This document shows, piece after piece, positions 25,301 to 37,300 of a stretch of 64,000 bases of DNA. This DNA is from Sabethes cyaneus (taxonomy: Eukaryota; Arthropoda; Insecta; Diptera; Culicidae), in NCBI RefSeq assembly GCF_943734655.1, contig NC_071354.1, positions 58,755,544 to 58,819,543 on the forward strand, given 5' to 3'. Position numbers and translations under genes: made by a program. The number at the start of each line of letters is the position of its first letter. Within the stretch, counting starts at the first letter, position 1. A model generated the notes under the pieces. It had not been told where the DNA came from, ran no database searches, and saw only the letters and a program-made list of their open reading frames with translations.

Positions 25301-28300
25301 AGGAAAGTGGCCCACCGTTTTTCAAGCAGAAGTATAAGCAATATACATCTGTGCAACAATATGCTTGAAACAAAAGTACAGGCTTGCGAAAACCGGTATC
25401 TTCACGGACAGCCAAGCAGCACTACTGGCACTCGAGTCCGCCAAATGCGTGTCCATATTAGTTTGGGAGTGCAGCACAGCATGGAGGGAACTATCCCGCC
25501 AAAACCAAGTTTTATTACTTTCGGTGCCCGGTCACTGCGGGATCGAGGGCAATGAATTTGCTGACAATCTAGCAAGACAAGCTTCAGTAGCTAAAAAACT
25601 ACTCCATTTAACTCATAGTGAACTACGCACGATCACGGGACTCCTAACAGGACACAGACCCGCTCTTTATCATTTAAAGAACATCGGCAAGGTATCATCA
25701 TCGCTCTTGCATCGACACCTGCCGCTTTTGTAACTCTGAACCTCAAAGTTCAGCATATCTGCATAAACCATGCAGTACCGAATTGGGGCACAGGATTACA
25801 ACTATCCTGCTCAACTCCATCATTGGATATGCAATGGGTACAGCAATTGGGGCCTTCCACAAAAGACGATCATTAAGACTGTCGCAGTGGTCTTTTAACC
25901 CAATGCCCTTCTGGCATACAAAAAAAAGACGCTCCAAAAACTTCAATCAAAGTAAATTTATTTTTGATGCTCATATTACCAAGATAAAACTACTTGGGTG
26001 GATACACAATTGATTTTAGCGTTGTTGCTTGTCGAACCGCAATAAATTTGTTAGTTTTATAGTGCTATTAAAATGATACTACTTTGACTAAAAAATTCGT
26101 TGCTGCTATTATGAAGAAGATTAGAGTTCAACTCCGAAAATATTTTTTGTTGCTAGGCCATATTGCCATTTTATAGTATGTTTTCAGCCCGCAAATAAAA
26201 AAAATTCAATGTGAAGTGTCAATTGTAGGGAGAAAGATATTTTTAATCGGTTTTCATGCACTTCCAATATTCACGATAAAATTTAGTGCGCACATGTTGC
26301 ACAACTACGGAATTTACTTCTTATTCTTTCGTATATTTTATTATAGTCGCTATAAACCTAATTGATCAAGATGATTTGCCAGTAAAACTGTTGTATTTGG
26401 AGAAATTCAGTAGTTAATTGTATATAATGGTTAGTATTATTTGTTCAGAGAGAGTCAACAGATGCACGTAAGCGCACAGCCGTTGCAACCAATCGAGCAA
26501 GGCTATTCCTACATCAAAAATAAAAAAAGTCAGTTAGGCACTAGATATTCTTTCTCTATCAAAATCGGCCAAAACTCAGTCAGCAGTGTAGGCCTCGAAG
26601 AATAGTAAAACCTGATGACAAATATTTTTCATTGTAGGAAGCCATCTGAAAATTTCTTGGACACAACAGCAACTTCCAGTCAAGTTTTTTTTCAAAAACA
26701 AGCTTGTACGTCAACACAATGTAAAACTTTTAATTTATTTTGGCTCGAATTCTATCGTCTGACAGACGGACAGATTAAGTCTTAAACGGACACTATCGCA
26801 TAACCGTTTTTATCTTGGGCTGAATCCCTGCTAAGGGGTTTTCTCGAGGAAAATTTTAGAAAAATCGACTTTTTTAAGACTCCCAACTGTATATAACCCC
26901 TTTAGTTAAGGCCAACATTCAGTGATTTTTATTGTTTCATTCCTTTTTATGCATTCTTTAGTTTGTTTTTATTTTTATTTTCAAGATTTAAGTTTTTTTT
27001 CAATTTTTTAATCGACTTCAATGATGAGACAAGAGTTTGTCTTTTTCTCACAAAATTGACTAAAACTCAGCCCGTCCTGTGGTGTAGGCCGTGAAGAATT
27101 GTAAAGTCTAACAATTTTCTTTGCTTGACAGGCATCCTGGTTAGCGCTCTGTTCGTCAGAAAGTTTTTTGGCCACGACAGCAAGTTCCGGTCAAGTTTTT
27201 CTCGAAAAATAAACTTTTATTTGTTGAACTTGCTTTCTCCCCCGAAGTGATGTGAAACTTTTCGGCAAATTTTGGCACAAACTTTTATTGATCGACAGTT
27301 GAAAAGTCTTGTTGGCAGTTAATCTTAAGCGGGAAACACCGAATAATTTTTTTGTGATTGCACTACTTTGAACAACAAAATCCTAAGGATAGTGTTCTAG
27401 CCGTTCTTCAATTGATGTCAGTGTTTTTTAACCTGCATTGTTGAAAATTTATTTATAACTCGCATTAAAATAGGGCAGCATCGGTTTGATCCCCAGTTGA
27501 TTTGCGGAACTCAACTACGTACAAACCGCGGTGCCACAGCACGAAACAGTGCTCATTACTAGGGAGTAGGGAACCTTCTTCTTTGGTGGCAAATGTTGAA
27601 ACATAAATAATTCCCAAGCCACTCAATGGCGATGCTAATGAGGAACTAGTAAAACAAAGTAGCAGCAATCATGAGTTTCGTTTCGTCAGTTTTGTCATCC
27701 GATGTCGCTCGATGACCACGCTTCTTACAATGCTAACAAAGATTTGTGACAGGGAATAAGCGAATCCCATCCGTCATAGAGTGACTCACTAGGGATTTCC
27801 CTGAAAAGTTTGCTCCGCTTCCTAGCATCACAGTATCGTAGTGCTCCCCTTGCGGTATCGAGAGAAACAGAGTTGATTGGAAGAAAATTAAGAAGATGAT
27901 GCTGGCTGTGACTGCCTTCCGAACGTTGGTTGTGTCATTCATTTCCGAGGATTATACTGTGGCTGTACTATATTGTTGCCAGGGGAAATAGCTTCCTCTC
28001 TTCCTGTTTGGCAGAAACGGAAAAAATATCTCGCAAGGAAAAGAAAGGAAAAAAGCGTCGCTCGGCTGATTGAGTTACTACGAATGCCATCCGAAAAAGC
28101 TTCGCCAGCAAAATTAGGAATGAGTGATTGGCAAATTGAGCCCATTTTCAGTAATGAGCTAGATGAGCGGAGATTTGTGGTAGATACCTAATATCGTGAC
28201 GCCGGTTAAATTTATTACAAGCGGTGAAAAAGAAACGAATACGGCGAGCTTGTTATTTGCTGATGCCGGACGCTCGTTAGCAGTCGATTGCATATTTCTT

Positions 28301-31300
28301 TAGAGCAGCTACTATTAATAGGACAAAAATTCCAAGAAAAAACGAATCATCTCATGGTTTTTTCATTATCTATTCCATTGTTTTTTGAATGATACATGAA
28401 AGCTTTGACAAATTAATGAGGAACTTTACGTCAGGCATAAAAACATTTTCCTTGAAACAGATAAGCAAAACAAACGTATAGAATTACTACAGTTTAGAAC
28501 GAGCCTAGTGCATCCTGCGAATGGAAACAATAAATTACGTCAATTTTAATTAAATAGGATTTCACCTTCTAGCTCATTGGCTACTGGTAGAAGATGGACA
28601 CCATGACAACCGATTTCTTTTCGAAATTGGCTAGTGTTCGTTTCAAACTGAAACCGGGACTGAAAATGGAACTGAAGCAGCGTGACGATTACTGATTCTT
28701 AGCGAAAATCGATTCAACTGATCTTTGACACGTATTTTCATCCCAACAACCAGACGTGTTCAGCGGTCGTGACGAGAAACGGTAAAAAGGTTTCCTGACG
28801 AGAAAATTTGCAATACAAGGTGGGATTTGGAAACCGGTGAAAAGTAATCAATTGATACGGCGATCGAATTCGTCTGCTGATTCGTTTTAACGACTGCAAT
28901 AAAATGGTTGAAAATAAAGTTTTTGTTTTGTCAAAACTGATACGCCGGAAACGTGAGTTCGAATCAAATTGATATTAGCTCCAACTAGGAATGGAATTAT
29001 GCTAGTTTACTATTCGCCTCAATGAATAATTTGGCATAGTTTTGGCAAGTAATTCATGCTAACAACTCAGCCTATATGAAGCAGCTGTTATCAATGGCAA
29101 TAATAGGCAAGTGTTCAACTTCAAATATGTAGCTATAGTTTCAGCATCGCCCTCCACCTCATCGCCATGACTTCATTCCTACCTCGGTTTACCAAAAGTT
29201 GATTTCACTTTATCCGTTTGGTATTGCCTTTATTAGAACGAAATTCTGCCCAATGAAGTGACTTCTTCCAGTTCATTCTCCCAGGCGTGGTGGAGCGAGC
29301 ACTTTTGCTATTCCATTGCCTGGTTACGCCGCCGCGCCGTCGTCGGTGGCCCACCAGCATTGCGAGCACAGAGCCGTTTGCCGACAGCTGGAAGTGGCCA
29401 AAAGTTCATTGAAATAAATTGATAGTCCACCTAGCTTTCCACCGCACAGTTAGGAATCTCGGCGTTCAGCGAAGCGGAACCATATATTGAGTAGGTACGT
29501 ATTTATTGAAGGAAGTATGTACTATATAAGTAAATAGAAGGGTGCCCACCGGGGGGAAAGTTGATTTCCGTGCGGCTTGCTGATTGTTCAGCAAAAAGTA
29601 GGGAAAAACTTTCCTCCGAATCCGTAGGCAGGCAGGGCTGACCACCAGGGCACGGTCAACAAGAAGACGTAGTGGGTTTGAGCTGCAAGCGCTTTCGAAA
29701 GGGAAAGTTATGTCTGACAAGGCAATGATTTGAGTGATTTTATTAGCTTCCTTGATAAGACATGATGTTTTGGGCCTAATTATCTTGTGATTTTCCTGGT
29801 TGGTTTGGGCTTTAGGTGCGTATGCTATTACTACCAAACGTAGAAAGTAGAGCTAATTCATTTCGGATTCCGATGTTGGTTTTATTTACAATGCGGAATA
29901 ATTTCATGCTTGACGGACATTACGATGAGCATAGTGCATGATATACCAATTTAGTTACCTTTCACTGATATTTCATTATTGATTATTGACTATTAATTGA
30001 TGTGTTTTTAAAGGATGATTTTTAAGAGGAAGCTCTACTAACTATTCGCCAGCAAGGTAGTGGAAGACCAGCCAAAATCAAGGACGCAGAAGGACATCAT
30101 TCTCTTTCTCGTTTCTTCAACAACAAGTCCCCTGGTTTGGCTATCAATTAAGATGCATCAGACGAATGTTTGAAGAAAATTTTGATCCCGTTTCTACAAA
30201 AACATCATGCAGATGGACAATACGTGTTTTGGCCAGATAAAGCATCATCGCATTACGCCAAAATACCCATGAATACCCATTCGATCCCATTTTTACCCAA
30301 AAACCTCGACCCGAAAAGTCTGCCTCAGTGCGCCCAATCGAAGATTTCTTCGGGATTTTGAGTTCCTTGGTATACAAAAATAACTGGAGAACCACGAATA
30401 GCAAATAGTTGATTGGTAGTTGATTGGTAATCAAGAGATACTTTCACCAAGTTGACATGACGGCCGTACAACGATCCTGCTTCAACGTCAAACGAAAGCT
30501 TCGCCGAACAGCCGATTACGGACCGTTTTCAAATGTTCACTAATTTTTTTCAACAATGGATAATGTATCTTTAAATTCGGAGGAACAGATCTTCTTCATG
30601 TATCTTTGTCTTTTTTTAACAGCTAGAAAAAAACCCAAAACTTTAGTTGTTACCCATTATTCATTATAATAGCAACATTGAAACTGTTTGTTCACGGTGT
30701 TACCATATTAATAGCACTAGAAAACTAACAGATTTATTGGATTACCTACGAATGGCCGAAACACAAATGGCCGAATCACGAATGGCCGAAACACAAATGG
30801 CCGAAATAACGAATGGCATAACATATCAAATGGCCGAATCACGAATGGCCGAATCACAAAAGGCCGAATCGCGAATGGCCGAATCACAAATGGCCGAAAC
30901 ACGAATGGCCGAATGTCATATTCGACCGAAAATATTCATAGTCTTCAACCTGTGCAAACGTTGGATACATGCTGTCCTTACTCGCTACCGCTCGTTCGGA
31001 CTTAACTAAGGGATAATCCCTAATAGACAGTAAACCTAGGAAAATGCATGCACCTAAATAGTAGTGGTTTCTGCGGGGGGGCTGCCCCCCCGCAGTGGCC
31101 GGCGCTTCCGACGGCGGGTCACCGGCGCACACTCGCGGCCTGCGGCCGTCTCGCCCTGAATCATCTAGGAAACATTTGCTACTCACACGGTAAATACGTC
31201 TCGCACCTTATAATGAAGATGTGTTTATAATCAAGAAATATTTTCGGAATACTTATATAAGTGGGAGAAACCGGAACAACAGGCCATTGTTTCACCCCAC

Positions 31301-34300
31301 TCTGTGGTCAAATTTTAAGCCTATCATTGACAAGCTACCGCGGAACACAAACAACTTGGAACCATGGCACCAACGATGGACAACCATTGTTGGTGCCCAT
31401 CACCTGTCAATGACCAGGATCATCACAGAGCTTCGGGTGGAGCAAAATGCGATAAAGGGGAACATCCTTAGAATTCTTCAGGGGGATGTTCCGAATTCGC
31501 GCCGAGAAATAGACGAAAAAATCTACTCGAAATGTGTTAATGCTCACAAAATGAGCAGCAAAAATTTTGTTGACGCAGTTGCGATTTTATTAAGCGCTAA
31601 ACAAAGACGTTCGTAAAGCATGTTTCGTTTGTTTAATAGTAGTAGTTTGTTTTTTGTTTGATTAAAGTTATTTGTTAACTACTTGCCAATTCAAGGTTTT
31701 TTATTGAGTAGTTATTTAGGCATTCCGAAAAATTTCGGCCTTTCGTGATTCGGCCATTCGTGATTCGGCCTTACGCGACTCGGCCTTTCGTGATTCGGCC
31801 ATTCGTGATTCGGCCTTTCGTGATTCGGCCTTTCGTGATTCGGCCTTCTGTGACTGTTATTGAAATTCGGCCATTTGGATTTCGGCCATTCGTGATTCGG
31901 CCATTTGTGTTTCGGCCATTCGGTGCCAGCCCGATTTATTGCCGTTTGACAAGTAAGCACCATTACATTGATTTTTTGTTGATACTCCATTGCTATGCCC
32001 CATTGCAACAGTTTTATTATGGTTTTCTAGCAGACTCCAAGTATATTTTGATTCATATTATCGTGATATTGCGTGATACCATAATAAAACCGGACGCAAA
32101 GATTATCATCGCGAAAAAACAACTTTATAAAATTCTAATAAAACTAAGCGACGTTGGAGTTGTTACTTGGGTTCTCAGACAGCGTTGACGTCAGATACTA
32201 TCGAAGCGTTAACATTGACTCGGACCACTACCTAGTATTAGTTATGGGATCATAATCCGATCCATTGTTAGCAAAATTTTGAACCAATGTCAGCGCCTAA
32301 ATCTTGACCGGCTGCAGCACTCTGACTTGACCGTAAATTACGCGCATTCACTTGAAGCTACGCTTGCGAAATCCTGGAGGAACCCCCGGACTATTGGAAT
32401 ATCATCAAAACAGCCAGTAACAGTGTAGCAGGGAGCACCATGGTGTATTTGATTGACTTCAAAGCTAGGCATGATACCATCACCCGAAAAGAGCGATGAA
32501 TCATGGACGAGAACGGCTTTCCTAGGAGGTTGGTCAGATTGATAAAACTTATGATGGATGGTACACATTGCTGTGCTCAGATTTTGGACAGATTGTCAAG
32601 TCACACAGAGGGCTTCGTCAAGGTGCAAGGTCAGGAATGAGTTGATCTCATTCCTGAGAAGGCAAAAGCACTAGAAGGAGGCCAGAAATCATGAGGAGCT
32701 GGAACAACTATTTCGGGTTAAAGACATAAGCAAGTTTTACGAGAAGGCGAACCAAACTCGTAAGGGCTACACATCTAAACCTGACATGTTTAGGAGGGAG
32801 GGGATCTAATCACAAACGAGCGCAAGATGGTTAATAGGCGGAAACAGTATTTCGATGAACATCTCAACGGCGATATACCAGAAGGAGACGCAATCTCGAA
32901 GAGATCCGGCGAGAAATTCGTGTGCTAAACTCCCGGCAGAGCTCTGCAAAAATGGCCAAGAACCGCAAGCAACGGCACTTTATTGGATGATTTCTAGGAT
33001 TCTGGAGGAGGAGAAACTACCGGAGGAGTGGGTGGAAGGTATAGTCTGACAAAATGGCTACCGGCTAGATTGCATCACGTTGGTCAACGCCGCCTATAAG
33101 ATGCTCTCCCAGATTTTGCTGCATCGTCTGTCCTCAATAGCAAGACAATTCGTAGGGCAGTACCAGGCGGTTTTATGGGGGCCCGTGCTACTACGGATCA
33201 TATTTTTGCTCTCCGACAAATCCTCCAGAAATGTCGAGAGTACAACGTGCCCATGCATCATATTTTCGTGGATTTCAGTGCAGCATATGATACAGTTGAA
33301 CGCGAACAGCTATGGCAGATAAAATGCACGAGTTTTCCGGATAAACAGACGCGGCTGATCAAATCTACTCTGGAACGAGTGATGTGCTACGTGCGCGTTT
33401 CGGGGACACTCTCGAGTTCTTTCGAATCACGTAGAAGGTTGCGGTAAGGGGATGGACTGTCCTGTATGTTATTTAATATCGATATGGAAGGTGTCGACGA
33501 GTGAGCATCGAAACGAGAGAAACGATCTTCAGCAAGAATAGCCAACTCCGCCAGACTAAAAATGGAGGCTAGGAGGATGGGAGCGAATCAAGGCGTCGAA
33601 AACCAAATATATGGTAGGAAAAGGCTCCAGAGAAAGGAATGTTTGCCTCCCACGAACAGTGACTATAGACAACGATGAACTGGAAGTGGTTGATGAGTTC
33701 ATATATTTGGGATCTTTGGTCATCGCCGACAATAATACGAGTAAGGAGATCCAACGACGCATTCAAGCTGGAAATCGAACATACTTTTTTCGCAAGCCGC
33801 TTCGATCTAGAAGCATACGCCGCCGCACAAAGCTCTAAGGACTTGAGGCAGTAACTTTGCTTAAGAAAGACATACGTGCACTAGCCGCATTTGAACGAAA
33901 GGTGTTGCGGACTATGTTTGGCGGAGTATGAATGCACGATGGCGTATGAATCACGAGCTACAATTGCACTGCTCCGAGCATTGCTTGGAGAGATTCCCAT
34001 CGTACACCTGGCGAAAGTTGGAAGACTACGGTGGGCCGGCCACGTCGCAAGGATGTCGGACGACTGTGCAGTAAAATCTGTTCTCTTCAAGAACCCCACC
34101 AACGTGCTAGATGGCTCAACCAGGTTGAAGCCGACTTGCGTGTATCGAGACGTCCAACGAAATGGCGACGAGTAGCCCAGGACCGAGTACAATGGAGAGG
34201 AATTCTCGATACGGCGAGAGCCATCCCAGCTCGGCTCGGCTCGGAATAACTCGAGTCGACTCAATTACTGTTGAGTGGGTGAAAAACGGATAGAATAGTG

Positions 34301-37300
34301 GCTCGATGCACTATAAAAACAAAACAAGTTTACTCGAAATTTGCTGACAGTTAAGTTATCAGCTTTTTAGCGGTCGACTCAGTCGAGTTACTCGATAAAA
34401 TCGTGTCGCGTGTAACTTATATGATGCGCAGTAGCCCAGTCGAGCAAAGTGACACTCGACGTAACTTGCATAATAGGGTCCTAAATCTGACTAATTGTAC
34501 AGTTTAATTGAGAACCGTAGCCGATGAAGCTAGTTTCTTGGTAGTATCGCGAAATGTTATGTTATTACATTTCACAGCATAGTAAACTCAGTAATGCTCC
34601 ACTCTCAGATCGGCTATCAAGAACTAGCTAGTGTAGAACATGTTAGCCATTTAGATGTTCTGTTGGATGCCAAACTATTCTTCAATTAGCATCATATAAA
34701 CGTCGCTATTGCTAAGACAACGTGTCACCTCGGTTTCACTTCGAAAATTACTTGGGATTTCCACAATCCTAAGTTTTACGGGTTTTTCTGAAAATTTTGC
34801 ATAACAATAGCCAATTGGGGATTTTCGACTGTATAGTCGGTTCTCTGTCTAAAATGGCTTTTTTATACTGCCTGACGTTTCGGCCTTCGGTTTTGGCCTT
34901 TTTCAAAGGTGCTACGTGTTAACCGAAAAGATTTTTTTTTTGTGTGTATTTGCAATTGTCCAAAACAATTAAATAATACTGAAAATAATAAGAAGCTAGT
35001 TTTGTAGAACCATTTCTAGAATTATAGAATTTTTCTGGTTACGTAAATCGATGTTCGTCGCTAAAGTGATTTTGAACTGAAAACTGTTGTGAGAATTCAC
35101 TTCAATTATCATCAAATTTAATATCGCGGAATAAAATTCACGTCGTCGTATTTTTCCATAATTTTATAACTTGAATAAAAGCCGTATGGTGTAGTAAAAT
35201 TGATGTTCCAGATAAATTATTACCGATGTTCCCATTCTAGAATAGTACATTCACTTTGATGGCTGTCGCAAATCAACCGCAGTATGAAACCGCCCGAACT
35301 GGCGCAGCAGCGCTGGAAGATATTCTGGAGCACGTCACGATAGTAACTGTGCGTACGTGAGCAATCCGGTGATACACACGTTCACCGAGAGGCTCGGGCT
35401 GTGTAGTGCTAATCTCGGGTGTCAAGATGATTCACATGCTCGGTTGCCCGGTTATCGATGTGCCATTTATTGGCGGATTACTGAAACAGCTGAGAATAAA
35501 TGCGCAAAAGAGCCCAACGGCGGCGGCAGAAAAGCAGAAGCCAGATAAGAGTCGGCACATGTCCATCGCACTTGGTTGCTATATTTAATGGTTCACTGTA
35601 AGGATTTATTATGATGAAGATTTGTTTGGTTAAGATGAGAGGGCATTTTGGGATAATTTGGAAAAGTAGAAACACTTACCGTGGATGCTTGTTCTCAATC
35701 ATTGTACCTTGAAAATGAAGTTCCATTTCGGATTTTCTCTGTTCTAAACTAGGAAAAAATAAACCGTTTCTGCGACGTAAGTGCAGAATCAACATTGAAC
35801 ACTCATCTTCAATTTGCATAGAATACGTAGTGAAATAGCTAGCGTTCAACCATAACACAACAAGCAGCTAGCTGCAGTTCCATTCAATTGCCATCGTATG
35901 CTGACGAATTTATTTGAATTCCCCGGGGAATAAACGGCGGCAGCTTGAAGCCGCTTCCGCAGAGGTTTCTGTTTCTGGCGCCAAAGCACTAACTTCATTG
36001 CTAACACCGCAGCAGTGGCAGTACATAATTGATATTTCAATTACCTCGAAATCCAGTATTCCTCGATAGACGAGTAGCAGGGCGGCAAAAAACGCAATAA
36101 ACGTGAGTAAATTTCGAGGATCACTTATTGATGTGACTAATGGTATCGAACCCATCTGCCAGTCGTGGCTGAGTGTCGACGGGCAGAGCAGAAGCCACCA
36201 ATTGAACGCGGCCAGGTAGCAGAACGTCAGCAATCTGCGGGAATGCAAAGGACGATACGAAATGGAGTTGATTTATGTGTGATACAGGTGAAACAGGGCC
36301 GCCGGCTGGTTAAACTTACCGAACGTACATATTCGGATGAAAAGCCGTAGGGTTATCCTGTTGGGAAAATTTTGGCAGGGAACCTTGCAGTAGCGCCAAC
36401 CGGACGGCTAGCAGGACCCCCATCGAGAGCAGAACCCGCGAGACGCGGCGACCGAACTGGTGTGTCTCTTCGCTCCACCTCACGTGCAGGATGGTCTTTT
36501 TTAGCGAAGCCCAATTTCGGTACACATCATAGGCAACATTCAGCAGAAACACCGTTATGCCGGTTTCCTTGGCCAGCATGCTCAGTCCACCGAACAGGAT
36601 GCTTAGCCAGAGGGAGTTACTGTCTGGTTCGTCGTTGTGCCTGCAAAAGAGAAAGAAAAAAAAGCAGTGCAGCAAATTATTGCGGTTGAATGATTTTTGT
36701 ACATGTCAACGGAACACACTTGCACCGGTTTGTAGTGAAAATAGGTCGAACATTTGCAGAACGATCAACCGCACGAATGCAATGTGTCAACTTTTTAGAA
36801 CGTGAAACTTTCAGCTGGAAAATGTTTAACAAATATAGACGGATTATGGCCAGATAAATATCAACGGAAAGCAGATTTCATGCTACGAATAATTTTCGTA
36901 CAGATTGTTTTGAATAATATATTAGAAAGTTTGCATTTCAGGTATTCCATGAGAATTGAGAAAATAGTAAACATTTACATTACTTGACATTTGCATTAAA
37001 ATTTTTATACTTATTATCCATAACCGAATAATTAATTTCACATTATCAGTTTATTACACTATTATTTTGATTGGCTTATAAAAATCAATAGGACGAAAAA
37101 GAGCAGTTTCAAAAATGCATATTTAAAACTGATTTGGCTTCATTACAATATGCCTGATAAAACTGTTTCGTTTCCACATTTATGTTGTCTCAGAAATATC
37201 CTGCACAGTAAGCCTAACGTGAAATTATACTAATTTTGAAACCGATTAAATTGGGAAAATTGTGAAAAAAATCAAGAGCAAACGAAATCGTAAATAATGA

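Larger units (their letters stand above)
30749..31932 (+). mobile_element. Mutator-like element with tandem-repeat terminal inverted repeats
   Basis: Two arrays of a 15-bp unit near AATGGCCGAATCACG face each other (30749-30914 forward, 31734-31925 inverted) around about 0.8 kb that includes a Mutator-like transposase C-terminus. The right terminus ends GGTGCCAGCCC at 31932; reversed, GGGCTGGCACCGAATGGCC matches both ends of the short relative at 49501-50081. The left terminus lacks GGGCTGG and is probably truncated or lies a little upstream. A GC-rich hairpin block is embedded at 31066-31160. The element is a deletion derivative without a full transposase. Confidence 0.78.

Noticed and set aside
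27973..28191. Basic 72-codon ORF (MLPGEIASSLPVWQKRKKYL)
   Set aside because: Short, without family signature; an antisense ORF of similar length overlaps it.
30647..31009. MAESRMAETQ repeat protein
   Set aside because: It is a translation of the 15-bp terminal array of the Mutator-like element, whose period is a multiple of three.
35357..35588. Coding-like stretch between TMTC exons
   Set aside because: TMTC phases already close without it and neither strand gives a recognisable protein; cannot be supported.
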